Notes: a model not told the origin generated them from the letters alone. A stretch of DNA of 64,000 nt from Leifsonia sp. Root112D2 (GCF_001424905.1 NZ_LMCU01000002.1:385298-449297); one strand, 5' to 3'; positions 45,608-54,587 are shown, counted from the first letter of the stretch. Numbers and translations: made by a program.

Positions 45608-46416
45608 CCGCAGTGAGCACACCCACCACCAGCACCGGCAGCGCCGGCACAGGCATCGGCTTCTCCACCGCCTTCACCGATGTCGGCGCCATGGCGGCCC
45701 GCGAACTGCGGCGCACCCTGCGCAGCGTGGACGCGATAGTCACCGCCCTGGTGATTCCGGTCTCGATCATGCTCGTTTTCGTCGTGGTCTTCGGCGGGGC
45801 CATTCAGCAGGACGGCGGCTACATCAACTATGTGGTTCCGGGAACACTGATTCTCTGCGCCGGATTCGGCTCGGCATCCACCGCCATCGCGGTGGCGCAG
45901 GACATGAAGAGCGGCACCATCAACCGGTTCAAGACGCTGCCGATCTTCGGGCCTTCCGTGCTCGTCGGGCACGTGGTGTCGAGCGTCGTGCGCAACCTCG
46001 TGGCGAGCGCTCTCGTCACGGCGGTGGCGCTCGCCCTCGGTTTTCGGCCACACGCCGAGCTGGCCGGCTGGATCGGTGCCGCCGCCTTCCTTGTGCTCGT
46101 CATTCTGGCCTTCACCTGGCTGAGTTGCGCGGCAGGCCTCGTGCTCAGCGTGGATGCGGCGGGCAGCATCAACTTCGTGTTCCTGTTCCTGCCCTATATT
46201 TCCAGCGGTTTCGTCGCCACCGACACCATGCCCGACTGGCTCGGCGGCTTCGCGAAGTACCAGCCGTACACGCCCATCATCGAGACCCTGCGCGCGCTAC
46301 TGAACGGCACCGATCCCGGAGCACAGCTCTGGCCGGCGCTCGCCTGGCTGGTGGGGATTCTCGTGGTCGGCTACGTCGCATCCGTCGCTCTGTATCGGCG
46401 TCGCACGGCGCACTGA
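45604..46416 (+). CDS. DrrB-type ABC-2 transporter permease
   Basis: 270 residues with six predicted membrane helices and the ABC-2 pattern. GLLIxx-like stretches and FLPYISSGFVATDTMPDWLG near 195-215, followed by PYTPIIETLRALL, are typical of DrrB permeases. A Thr/Ser/Gly-rich N-terminal tail of ~20 residues precedes the first helix. It forms the exporter with the preceding ATPase. The substrate is unknown; hydrophobic antibiotics are common for the family. Confidence 0.92.
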   Translation: MTAVSTPTTSTGSAGTGIGFSTAFTDVGAMAARELRRTLRSVDAIVTALVIPVSIMLVFVVVFGGAIQQDGGYINYVVPGTLILCAGFGSASTAIAVAQDMKSGTINRFKTLPIFGPSVLVGHVVSSVVRNLVASALVTAVALALGFRPHAELAGWIGAAAFLVLVILAFTWLSCAAGLVLSVDAAGSINFVFLFLPYISSGFVATDTMPDWLGGFAKYQPYTPIIETLRALLNGTDPGAQLWPALAWLVGILVVGYVASVALYRRRTAH

Positions 46417-46427
46417 CCGCACGGGAG

Positions 46428-46464
46428 AGGGACGGACGCGACGCGAAAGTGTCGCGCCGTCCCT
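46428..46464 (+). terminator. Strong hairpin after the drrB-like gene
   Basis: AGGGACGGACGCGAC pairs with GTCGCGCCGTCCCT (one bulged A), loop GCGAAAGT, followed by a short T-run. It lies 12 bases after the permease stop and likely ends or attenuates that transcript, leaving the following TetR gene to a separate or readthrough promoter. Confidence 0.7.
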
Positions 46465-46518
46465 TTCGTGGCCCCCTCATAGGATGGGGGCGAAACAATC
46501 GCGGGAAAAGGGGAAACC

Positions 46519-47454
46519 ATGGCCGACGCACTCGAAGGCGGCCTGCCCCACGCCGTCGCACTCACCTGGGGCGTCGCGGAGATGCCGCAGCGCGGGCCCA
46601 AGCGCGAACTCAGCATCGAGCGCATTGTGGATGCCGCGATCGAGATCGCCGACACCGAGGGCCTGGCCGGGGTGTCGATGAGCCGGGTGGCGACATCCCT
46701 CGGCTTCACGACCATGTCGTTGTATCGCTACGTGACGAGCAAGGACGACCTGCTGTTGCTCATGCAGGACACGGCCTGTGCCGTGGCGATTCCGCCCGCG
46801 ACGGATTCGCCGCCATGGCGCGAGGGGTTGCGCGAGTGGGTGCGGCTCACCATGGGCGTCTACCGAGATCATCCGTGGTTCGGCGACGTTCCGGTCTCCA
46901 GCGTTCCCATGACACCGAACAATCTGCTGCTGATCGACTGGGGGCTGCGCATCATGCAGTCTGTGCCGCTCACCGGCCAGGAGAAGATGTCAGCGCTGCT
47001 TCTGCTCAGCAGTTATACCCGCGTCTTCGGCGGCTTCGAACGAGATATTGACCGCGCGGTACGACAGGGCAGCGCGCCCGGCGGTGTGGCCGCGGAGGCT
47101 CTGAAGGAGCTCGTGACTGCTGCACGCTTTCCGCACCTCTACCCGCTTGTGCAATCCGGTGAATATGCGGATGACGAGACGGCCGGCACCGAGCGATTCG
47201 ATGACTTCGCGTTCGGCATCGAACGCATTCTCGATGGGATCCAGGCGCACATCGATGCGACGGCCGGCGGCGCAGCGACAGAGGCACCCGCGAAGGAGGC
47301 GACCGCGCCAAGCGGGCCGGATGTGACACGCGACAAGGGTGTGCGCGAGGCCGCAAAGGCCAGGCGCGAGGTCGAGGTGAAGTTGCGCGAGGCGCTCAAG
47401 CGCGAGAAAGAGGCCGTGGGCAGGGCCCGCGAGCGCGCCGCCAAGGCTGGTTGA
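46519..47454 (+). CDS. TetR-family regulator next to the drrAB-like genes
   Basis: 311 residues, long for TetR. The helix-turn-helix lies near 35-80 (VSMSRVATSLGFTTMSLYRY, then VTSKDDLL). The central domain matches the TetR type found with DrrAB exporters (PWREGLREWVRLTMGVYRDH). The last ~60 residues (AAKARREVEVKLREALKREK and on) are a highly charged predicted coiled coil, an unusual addition. It probably represses the exporter through the repeats at 44549-44595 (inference). Ends 10 bases from the convergent prmC stop. Confidence 0.85.
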   Translation: MADALEGGLPHAVALTWGVAEMPQRGPKRELSIERIVDAAIEIADTEGLAGVSMSRVATSLGFTTMSLYRYVTSKDDLLLLMQDTACAVAIPPATDSPPWREGLREWVRLTMGVYRDHPWFGDVPVSSVPMTPNNLLLIDWGLRIMQSVPLTGQEKMSALLLLSSYTRVFGGFERDIDRAVRQGSAPGGVAAEALKELVTAARFPHLYPLVQSGEYADDETAGTERFDDFAFGIERILDGIQAHIDATAGGAATEAPAKEATAPSGPDVTRDKGVREAAKARREVEVKLREALKREKEAVGRARERAAKAG

Positions 47455-47464
47455 ACGGAAGTGC

Positions 47465-48367
47465 TCAGCGCAGGGCCGTCGTGGCCCTGTCGCGCGTCGT
47501 GTAGTCGGGGTGCGTGGCGGCGGCGCGCCATCCGTCGGCGGTGAGCAGCGCGCGAATCTCGGCGCCCTGCAGCTCGCCGTGCTCGAGCACGAGCACGCCG
47601 CCCGGGTGCAGCAGCCGCATCGCCGTGCGCGAGACCGCACGCACCACCTCGAGGCCGTCCTCTCCCCCGTACAGCGCGTGCGCCGGGTCGAAGAGCCGCA
47701 CCTCGGGGTCGCGAGGTATGGCGGCCGCCGGAATGTATGGCGGGTTGGAGATGACCACGTCGACGCTCCCGTCGAGCTCGCCGAGGGCATCCGCAAGATC
47801 AGCGAAGACGAGCCGGGCGTTCGGGGCGGCCACCTCGGCAAAGTTGCGCTCGGTCCACGGGTAGGCCTCGGACGAGTTCTCCACGGCGACGATGGTGGCG
47901 TGCGGCACCTCGGTGGCCATGGCCAACGCGATGGCGCCGCTTCCTGTGCCCAGGTCGACGCCGAGTGGTCCGTCCGTTCCCGGCGCCGCAACCGCCTGCC
48001 ACAGGGCGTCGATGGCGAATTGCGCCACCTGCTCCGTCTCGGGTCGCGGCACGAAGACCCCCGGGCCGACGGCGAGTTCGAGCTGCCGAAAAGGCGCACG
48101 GCCGGTGATGTGCTGCAACGGCTCGCGAGCGGCTCGGCGGGTGACCAGCTCGGTGACGGATGCGGACTGCTCAGTCGTGAGTGCGGCATCCGTCACGACA
48201 AGGGACTGCACCCGGCCGCGGCTGACGCCCAGAACGTGGCCGATGAGCAGTTCGGCGTCGACATCGGCACCGTCGATGCCCGCGCCCTCGAGGGTGCCGA
48301 TGATCTGATCGCGCAGCGCGCGCACGGTTACCGGAGTGGGCCATGGCCGTAATTCTTCAGGAGTCAT
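47465..48367 (-). CDS. prmC: Release factor glutamine methyltransferase
   Basis: 300 residues from ATG at 48367. The N-terminal helical domain (DAELLIGHVLGVSRGRV) is followed by the SAM-binding VDLGTGSGAIALA and the catalytic ISNPPYIP. It methylates the Gln of the GGQ motif of peptide release factors, including PrfA encoded 2.4 kb away. No ribosome site precedes ATG; TATTCT and TATTAC lie close upstream, so a leaderless mRNA is possible. The start is 26 bases from the divergent cysK start. Confidence 0.92.
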   Translation of the reverse strand: MTPEELRPWPTPVTVRALRDQIIGTLEGAGIDGADVDAELLIGHVLGVSRGRVQSLVVTDAALTTEQSASVTELVTRRAAREPLQHITGRAPFRQLELAVGPGVFVPRPETEQVAQFAIDALWQAVAAPGTDGPLGVDLGTGSGAIALAMATEVPHATIVAVENSSEAYPWTERNFAEVAAPNARLVFADLADALGELDGSVDVVISNPPYIPAAAIPRDPEVRLFDPAHALYGGEDGLEVVRAVSRTAMRLLHPGGVLVLEHGELQGAEIRALLTADGWRAAATHPDYTTRDRATTALR

Positions 48368-48393
48368 GAAGTAATAAGAATAGGCTGAAGCCC

Positions 48394-49332
48394 ATGAGCG
48401 CACACATCTACTCCGACATCACCGAGGCCGTTGGCCGCACGCCGCTTGTGCGGCTCAATCGGCTGGCCAGCGACACCGACGCCACCGTTCTGGCGAAACT
48501 CGAGTTCTACAACCCCGCCGGCAGCGTGAAGGACCGCATCGGCGTCGCGATAGTCGACGCGGCAGAGGCCGCCGGTGCACTGAAGCCCGGCGGCACCATC
48601 GTGGAGGGAACCAGCGGCAACACCGGCATCGCTCTCGCGCTCGTGGGCGCCGCACGGGGCTACAAGGTGATTCTGGTCATGCCCGAGACGGCCAGCAAGG
48701 AGCGACGCATACTGCTCCGGGCATATGGCGCCGAATTGGTGCTCGTGCCCGGCGCCATTGGGATGAGCGGCGCCATCGAGAAGGTCAAAGAGATCGTCGA
48801 GAGCACGCCGAATGCCGTGTGGGCCAAACAGTTCGCCAACCCGGCCAACCCCGATATTCACCGCGCGACCACCGGCGAGGAAATCTGGGCGGACACCGAC
48901 GGTAACGTCGACGTCTTCGTTGCGGGCGTGGGCACGGGCGGCACCATCACGGGTGCCGGCCAGCTGCTCAAGGAGCGCAACCCCGAGCTGCGCATCGTGG
49001 CGGTCGAGCCGTCGGACTCCCCCATTCTGAGCGGCGGCGAGCCCGGCCCGCACAAGATCCAGGGCCTCGGCGCCAACTTCGTGCCCGACGTGCTCGATAC
49101 GAAGGTATACGACGAGGTCGCCGATGTGACGCTGGCGGATGCCCTCGCCACCGCACGCGCGCTGGCCGCCCAGGAGGGCATCCTGGCGGGCATCTCCGGC
49201 GGCGCCGCCGTCTCGGCCGCGCTCGAGGTCGCCCGACGCCCGGAAAGCGCGGGCAAGACCATCGTGGTGATACTGCCCGACTTCGGCGAGCGGTACATCT
49301 CGACTGCCCTCTACGAAGACCTGCAGGATTAG
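48394..49332 (+). CDS. cysK: Cysteine synthase (O-acetylserine sulfhydrylase A)
   Basis: 312 residues. PLP lysine in NPAGSVKDRIGVA, the phosphate loop GTGGTITGAG and the substrate loop EGTSGNTGIALA are present. It makes cysteine from O-acetylserine and sulfide and can bind CysE, whose gene follows 6 bases later. The C-terminal IYI expected at the end of CysE is there (see next entry). Only 26 bases separate it from prmC, so promoters must overlap coding sequence. Confidence 0.96.
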   Translation: MSAHIYSDITEAVGRTPLVRLNRLASDTDATVLAKLEFYNPAGSVKDRIGVAIVDAAEAAGALKPGGTIVEGTSGNTGIALALVGAARGYKVILVMPETASKERRILLRAYGAELVLVPGAIGMSGAIEKVKEIVESTPNAVWAKQFANPANPDIHRATTGEEIWADTDGNVDVFVAGVGTGGTITGAGQLLKERNPELRIVAVEPSDSPILSGGEPGPHKIQGLGANFVPDVLDTKVYDEVADVTLADALATARALAAQEGILAGISGGAAVSAALEVARRPESAGKTIVVILPDFGERYISTALYEDLQD

Positions 49333-49338
49333 CAAATC

Positions 49339-49938
49339 GTGAGTGTCATCGCTCGGCTGCGCGAGGACCTCGCGAATGCGAGGCGCCGCGATCCGGCCGT
49401 GCGCAGCAGCGCTGAGGTGCTGCTCGGCTACTCCGGGTTGCACGCGATTTGGGCGTACCGCGTCGCGCACCGCTGGTGGCGCGCACCGGGGCTCAAGCTG
49501 GCCGCCCGGCTGCTCTCGCAGGCCGCGCGAGCGGCGACGGGCGTGGAGATCCATCCCGGGGCGCGCATCGGCCGGCGATTCTTCATCGATCACGGCATGG
49601 GTGTGGTGATCGGCGAGACGGCCATCGTCGGCGACGACGTGATGCTCTACCACGGCGTGACGCTCGGTGGAAAGAGCGGGGGCCGCGGCAAGCGGCATCC
49701 GACCATCGGCGACGGCGTCGTGGTGGGGGCCGGCGCCCAGATACTCGGTGACATCACCATCGGCGCGGGCAGCGTGGTGGGGGCCAACGCGGTGGTCGTG
49801 CATTCCGCCGGGCCGGCATCCGTGATCGTGGGAATTCCTGGCGTGGCCCGGCCGCGTAAGGGCGCGACGGGTTCTGCTGCCGTGGGCGCCGCCGATACGG
49901 ATGCCGAGGCGTGGCTCGACCCGGCCATCTATATCTGA
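49339..49938 (+). CDS. cysE: Serine O-acetyltransferase
   Basis: 199 residues from GTG, short EpsC-type. The left-handed beta-helix hexapeptide repeats begin near GVEIHPGARIGRRFFIDHG; the catalytic region MGVVIGETAIVGDDV and YHGVTLGG are clear. The C-terminal PAIYI ends in Ile, the residue that inserts into the CysK active site to form the cysteine synthase complex. Same operon as cysK; gives O-acetylserine. Confidence 0.95.
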   Translation: MSVIARLREDLANARRRDPAVRSSAEVLLGYSGLHAIWAYRVAHRWWRAPGLKLAARLLSQAARAATGVEIHPGARIGRRFFIDHGMGVVIGETAIVGDDVMLYHGVTLGGKSGGRGKRHPTIGDGVVVGAGAQILGDITIGAGSVVGANAVVVHSAGPASVIVGIPGVARPRKGATGSAAVGAADTDAEAWLDPAIYI

Positions 49939-49978
49939 GGCGTGTCTGCCAACCGAGCAGACGTGGGAGGGTTGAGGG

Positions 49979-50287
49979 GTGAGCCCGATCGTGCGCAACC
50001 CCGAACCCGACACCCATGAGGATGTTGGCACGCAGCTGGCGAACGCCTTCGGCGTGCCGTGGGTGACCATCGTGTGGAACGACCCCGTGAACCTGATGTC
50101 GTACGTCTCCTATGTGTTCCGCACGTACTTCGGCATGTCGGCCGCGGAGGCCGAGCGGCGCATGCTCCTTGTGCACACCGAGGGGCGCGCCGTCGTTGCC
50201 ACGGGAAACCGTGAAGAGATGGAACGGCACGTCGAGGCCATGCACGGCTACGGGCTGTGGGCCACGCTGACGAAGGCCGACACATGA
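49979..50287 (+). CDS. clpS: ATP-dependent Clp protease adaptor ClpS
   Basis: 102 residues from GTG at 49979, with GGGAGG upstream. VTIVWNDPVNLMSYVSYVF has the conserved Asn-Asp of the N-degron pocket; the C-terminal helix has MERHVEAMHGYGLWATL. ClpS delivers N-end-rule substrates to ClpA/ClpC. The stop overlaps the next gene as ATGA; this clpS-DUF2017 pair is common in Actinobacteria. Confidence 0.93.
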   Translation: MSPIVRNPEPDTHEDVGTQLANAFGVPWVTIVWNDPVNLMSYVSYVFRTYFGMSAAEAERRMLLVHTEGRAVVATGNREEMERHVEAMHGYGLWATLTKADT

Positions 50288-50793
50288 GCGGCTTTCAACG
50301 GCGACGCGACGGCGAGCTTCAGGCGCACTTCGCCGAGACCGAGCGCAATCTCCTGGCGAGCCTCGCCGGCCAGCTCATTGTCCTGCTCGAGGGCGCGAGC
50401 GAGTCGGCCACGGCGCAGTCCGAGGACCCTGCGCTGCTGCGGCTGTTGCCGGATGCCTACCCCGACGATCCGGAGGCATCCGCCGAGTTTCGCAGGTTCA
50501 CCGCCGAGGGCATCACCGCGGCGAAGATCGCCAACGCTCACGCCGTGATCGCCTCGCTCGAGAGCTCGAATGCCTCCGCGCCGCCCGAGACGCCGCTCGA
50601 CGACGCGGCGGCCCAGTCGTGGCTGCGCACGCTGACCGACCTGCGGCTCACGCTCGCGGCCAGGCTCGGCATCGAGCGCGACGGAGACGAGGGCAACAGG
50701 GATCTCGAGGCGATCCCGCTGCAGGAGTTGTACCTGTGGTTCGGCTACCTGCAGGAGTCGCTACTCGAGGCGCTGGAGAACCGCGCCGGCTGA
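50284..50793 (+). CDS. DUF2017 family protein
   Basis: 169 residues; ATG overlaps the clpS stop. Mostly helical and acidic. Family stretches are FAETERNLLASLAGQ and LQELYLWFGYLQESLLEAL. The function is unknown; linkage to clpS suggests a part in regulated proteolysis. The convergent prfA stop is 5 bases away, so no terminator separates them. Confidence 0.85.
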   Translation: MSGFQRRRDGELQAHFAETERNLLASLAGQLIVLLEGASESATAQSEDPALLRLLPDAYPDDPEASAEFRRFTAEGITAAKIANAHAVIASLESSNASAPPETPLDDAAAQSWLRTLTDLRLTLAARLGIERDGDEGNRDLEAIPLQELYLWFGYLQESLLEALENRAG

Positions 50794-50798
50794 GGGGC

Positions 50799-51881
50799 TC
50801 AGGCGTCGTGGTCGCCGATGTCGGCCAGGCGCGCCTCTTCGTCGAAATGGATGCACGATTCCACGAGAGGCTCGAGCGCGCCGTTCATGACGGCATCCAG
50901 GTTGTATGCCTTGTAGCCGGTGCGGTGATCGGCGATGCGGTTCTCGGGAAAGTTATACGTGCGGATGCGCTCGGAGCGATCCATGGTGCGAATCTGCGTC
51001 TTGCGCGCCGCACTGTCGAGCGCCGCCTGCTCCTCCTGCTGACGGGCCAGGATGCGGGCGCGCAGCACGCGCATGCCCGCCTCGCGGTTCTGCAGTTGGC
51101 TCTTCTCGTTCTGCATGGCCACGACGATGCCCGTCGGCAGGTGGGTGATGCGCACCGCGGAGTCCGTGGTGTTCACCGACTGCCCGCCGGGGCCGCTGGA
51201 GCGGTAGACGTCGATCTTGAGGTCGTTCTGGTTGATCTCGACCTCCTCGGGCGCATCCACCTCGGGAAAGACGAGCACGCCCGTCGTCGAGGTGTGGATG
51301 CGACCCTGCGACTCGGTGGCGGGCACGCGCTGAACGCGGTGCACGCCGCCCTCGTACTTGAGGTGCGCCCAGACGCCCTGCGAGGGGTCCGTGGCGTTCG
51401 ACTTGATGGCCACCTGCACGTCTTTGTAGCCGCCCAGATCACTCTCGGTGCGCTCGAGCAACTCCGTCTTCCAGCCCTTGGACTCGGCGTAGTGCAGGTA
51501 CATGCGCAGCAGGTCGGCCGCGAACAGCGCGCTCTCCGCGCCGCCCTCGCCGCCCTTGATCTCCATGATCACGTCACGGCCGTCATCCGGGTCCCGCGGA
51601 ATCAGCAGCCGACGCAGCTTCTCCTGCGCGGTGGCGAGCGATTCCTGGATCGCCGGAACCTCCTCGGCGAACGCGTCGTCCTCCTTGGCCAGCTCCCGCG
51701 CGGCGCTCAGGTCGTCGCCGAGCGCCTGCCAGTGCTCATAGGCGGCCTTGATCTGGCTGAGCTCGGCGTAGCGTCGGTTGATCTTCTTGGCGCGCGCGGC
51801 ATCCGCGTGCACGGCAGGGTCGGAGAGCTGCGTCTGCAGTTCCTCGTGCTCCTCAAGAAGAACACTGACTGATTCAAACAC
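50799..51881 (-). CDS. prfA: Peptide chain release factor 1
   Basis: 360 residues from GTG. The GGQ motif is SSGPGGQSVNTTDSAVR, where the Gln is the PrmC target, and the codon-recognition PAT-type tripeptide lies in VPATESQGRIHTS, matching RF1 rather than RF2. It ends translation at UAA and UAG. It follows rho by 27 bases on the same strand, the usual actinobacterial rho-prfA pair. Confidence 0.97.
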   Translation of the reverse strand: MFESVSVLLEEHEELQTQLSDPAVHADAARAKKINRRYAELSQIKAAYEHWQALGDDLSAARELAKEDDAFAEEVPAIQESLATAQEKLRRLLIPRDPDDGRDVIMEIKGGEGGAESALFAADLLRMYLHYAESKGWKTELLERTESDLGGYKDVQVAIKSNATDPSQGVWAHLKYEGGVHRVQRVPATESQGRIHTSTTGVLVFPEVDAPEEVEINQNDLKIDVYRSSGPGGQSVNTTDSAVRITHLPTGIVVAMQNEKSQLQNREAGMRVLRARILARQQEEQAALDSAARKTQIRTMDRSERIRTYNFPENRIADHRTGYKAYNLDAVMNGALEPLVESCIHFDEEARLADIGDHDA

Positions 51882-51908
51882 GCGTTACGCCTCTTCCCCC
51901 GCCGATCT

Positions 51909-54152
51909 TCAGCGGTGGTCGTTCTCGTGACCGTGCGTGTGAGCCGTGCCGTGGCCGTTGACGGGCGCCGCGGGCATCGACTTCTGCACCTGCATGAGGA
52001 ACTCGACGTTGCTGGTGGTCTCCTTGAGCCTGCCGAGCACGTTCTCGAGCGCCTGCTGCTGGTCGACACCGGCGAGGGCGCGTCGCAGCTTCCACGTGAT
52101 CTTGACCTCGTCGGCGGCCATCAGCATCTCTTCGCGGCGGGTACCGGACGCGTTCACATCCACCGCGGGGAAGATGCGCTTGTCGGCCAGCTGGCGCGAG
52201 AGGCGCAGCTCCATGTTGCCGGTGCCCTTGAACTCCTCGAAGATGACCTCGTCCATCTTGGAACCGGTTTCCACGAGCGCGGAGGCGAGAATCGTGAGAG
52301 AGCCGCCGTGCTCGATGTTGCGCGCGGCACCGAAGAACCGCTTCGGCGGGTACAGCGCGGATGCGTCGACACCGCCGGAGAGAATACGACCGGATGCCGG
52401 AGCGGCCAGGTTGTACGCACGGCCGAGGCGGGTGATGGAGTCGAGCAGCACGACCACATCGTGGCCCAGCTCGACCAGGCGCTTGGCGCGCTCGATGGCC
52501 AGTTCGGCAACAGTGGTGTGGTCTTCGGCGGGGCGGTCGAAGGTGGAGGCGATGACCTCTCCCTTGACCGTGCGCTGCATGTCGGTGACCTCCTCGGGCC
52601 GCTCGTCCACGAGCACGACCATGAGGTGCACCTCGGGGTTGTTGATGGCAATCGCGTTGGCGATCTGCTGCATCACGATGGTCTTGCCCGCCTTGGGCGG
52701 TGCAACGATGAGGCCACGCTGGCCCTTGCCGATGGGCGAGACCAGGTCGATGATGCGCTGGGTGAGCTTGCCCGGCTCCGTCTCGAGGCGCAGACGCTCC
52801 TGCGGGTAGAGCGGGGTCAGGCTGCCGAACTCGACGCGCGCCGCGGCCTCTTCAACGGTCTGGCCGTTGACGGAATCGACCTTGACTATCGCGTTGTACT
52901 TCTGGCGGCTGTTGTTCTGGTCGCCCTCACGCGGCTGGCGAATGGAGCCGACGACGGCGTCGCCCTTGCGCAGGTTGTACTTCTTCACCTGGCCGAGCGA
53001 GACGTACACGTCGCTGGCGCCGGGCAGGTAGCCGGAGGTGCGCACGAAGGCATAGTTGTCGAGAACGTCGAGGATGCCCGCGACGGGAATCAGCACATCG
53101 TCGTCGGTGATCTCGGGCTCGATGTCGTCGCCGCCCTGGCCGCGACGCTTGCGGTCACGGTAGCGCCCACGGCCGCCACGCTCGCCATCGCGGTCGGCCT
53201 GCGCGTCGCGCTCGTTCTGGCCCTGGTTCTGGTTCTGGTTCTGGTTCTGGTTGCGATTGTTCTGGTTGCCCTGACCGCGGTCGTTCTTCTGGTTGCGGTC
53301 GTTCGGGGTGCGCTCAGTCTGACCGTCGTGGTCGTTCTGCTCGCGGTCGGTGCGGTTGCCCTGGCTGCGCTCGTTCTGGTTGCGCTCGTTCTGGCCGTCG
53401 GCGTTCTTCTCGCCGTTGTTCGATTTGTTGCGGTTGCGATTGCGGTTGCGACCCTGACGGGGCTGCTCGCCGTTCTCGCCCTGCTGGCCGTCGCCCTGCT
53501 GGGCGTCGTTCTGCGAGGCGTCGCCCTGCTGAGCATCGGCCTGCGGCTCATCGTCCCGGCGGGGCTCATTCTGCTGGGCCTCGTTCGACTGTGCCTCGTT
53601 CTGCTGGGCAGCATTCGACTGTGCAGCGTTGCGCTGGCGACCGTTCTGCTTCGGACCACGGTTCTGTGCTGCGCCACGATCCTGCGGCTCACGCTCGTCG
53701 GAGTCGGAGGCGATGGGATCCACGCCGGTGTTGCCCGCATTGATGTGCGAGGCGGCCGGAACGTTCTCCGCGGCGGGGGCCGTGACGGCATCCGCGCTGG
53801 TGGCACGCCGCGGTGCGCGCTTGCGAGGCGCCGTTACCGGCTCCGTGGCAACGACGGCAGCGTCGGCCTGATCGGCGATGACGGCCTCGACAACAGCGGA
53901 TGCGACGGGCGCCTCGGCAGACGCAGCGACCGTGGGCTCGGCCGCCGTGGGGGCGACGGCTGCGGGCTCAGAGTCCGCTGCAATCGACGGGTTCTGAACG
54001 GCGGAGAGCGCCTCGACGAGTTCGCCCTTGCGCAGCTTGGCCGCACCGGGGATGCCCGCCTGAGTGGCAAGAGCCTGAAGCTCGGCCACGCGCAGGGTCG
54101 TCAGGTTGATACTGGGATCCACACCGGTGGCGTGGAGATTGACATTGGTCAC
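51909..54152 (-). CDS. rho: Transcription termination factor Rho with long disordered insertion
   Basis: 747 residues from GTG (E. coli Rho has 419). An N-terminal Rho-N domain (~15-50, LRVAELQALATQAGIPGAAK) is followed by an Ala/Pro-rich stretch and a ~200-residue low-complexity segment rich in Asn, Gln, Arg, Asp and Gly (about 150-350). The RNA-binding cold-shock domain and the ATPase core follow, with Walker A APPKAGKTIVMQQ and Walker B VVVLLDSITRLGRAYN. A 6-base repeat (ggttct, about 53221-53253) encodes part of the Gln/Asn run. High-GC Gram-positive Rho proteins often carry such insertions, which help bind GC-rich RNA. The gene ends 27 bases before prfA. Confidence 0.96.
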   Translation of the reverse strand: MTNVNLHATGVDPSINLTTLRVAELQALATQAGIPGAAKLRKGELVEALSAVQNPSIAADSEPAAVAPTAAEPTVAASAEAPVASAVVEAVIADQADAAVVATEPVTAPRKRAPRRATSADAVTAPAAENVPAASHINAGNTGVDPIASDSDEREPQDRGAAQNRGPKQNGRQRNAAQSNAAQQNEAQSNEAQQNEPRRDDEPQADAQQGDASQNDAQQGDGQQGENGEQPRQGRNRNRNRNKSNNGEKNADGQNERNQNERSQGNRTDREQNDHDGQTERTPNDRNQKNDRGQGNQNNRNQNQNQNQNQGQNERDAQADRDGERGGRGRYRDRKRRGQGGDDIEPEITDDDVLIPVAGILDVLDNYAFVRTSGYLPGASDVYVSLGQVKKYNLRKGDAVVGSIRQPREGDQNNSRQKYNAIVKVDSVNGQTVEEAAARVEFGSLTPLYPQERLRLETEPGKLTQRIIDLVSPIGKGQRGLIVAPPKAGKTIVMQQIANAIAINNPEVHLMVVLVDERPEEVTDMQRTVKGEVIASTFDRPAEDHTTVAELAIERAKRLVELGHDVVVLLDSITRLGRAYNLAAPASGRILSGGVDASALYPPKRFFGAARNIEHGGSLTILASALVETGSKMDEVIFEEFKGTGNMELRLSRQLADKRIFPAVDVNASGTRREEMLMAADEVKITWKLRRALAGVDQQQALENVLGRLKETTSNVEFLMQVQKSMPAAPVNGHGTAHTHGHENDHR

Positions 54153-54442
54153 GATTGAGGGGTTCCTTCCCTCCCGGCGCCGAAATATTCGGGTGCGTCA
54201 GGAGCGCTGGTCGCGTGAACTGCTTTCTGCTTGCGTGCGTTCTGATCCACACGAAGCCGGTACGAATGCGCACAAGCGCAGGTACACGAGCAGGGGCAAC
54301 AGCAAATGGTTACTTGGATGATGCACCCGCGGACCAGATTCGCTCGTTACGCGGTTTCCACGGGGTGCGCTATGAGCCTAGCACCTTCGCCGGTTGAACC
54401 CGGTATCCACGTCTCACAGCCCTTGGCAGTACGGTTGGCTCG

Positions 54443-54565
54443 ATGAACGTCGAACGAGTCTGGTCCACCGCGCTGACCGAGAATGACGATGTCGGGCTGG
54501 CCTCGCTGTTCGACAGCGAATATCTCGAAGGCTCAACCATCGATCTTCGGGGCCTGCCCTGGTAG
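54443..54565 (+). CDS. Possible 40-residue ORF or gene remnant upstream of rho
   Basis: ATG at 54443 to TAG at 54565, opposite in strand to rho and ending 22 bases before the convergent membrane-protein stop. The peptide begins MNVERVWSTALTENDDVGLA and is acidic and soluble; it is not recognised. There is no good ribosome site, and the sequence stops abruptly, so it may be the surviving 5' end of a lost gene. The rest of the 435-base gap (54153-54587) holds the rho leader and shows nothing else. Confidence 0.3.
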   Translation: MNVERVWSTALTENDDVGLASLFDSEYLEGSTIDLRGLPW

Positions 54566-54587
54566 CGCGTCGCGTCTGACGTTCCGC

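Noticed and set aside
51915..54158. 747-codon open frame antisense to rho
   Set aside because: Mirror of the rho codons in GC-rich DNA. The protein is a low-complexity Val/Leu/Ala/Arg string without motifs, while rho has full motif support.
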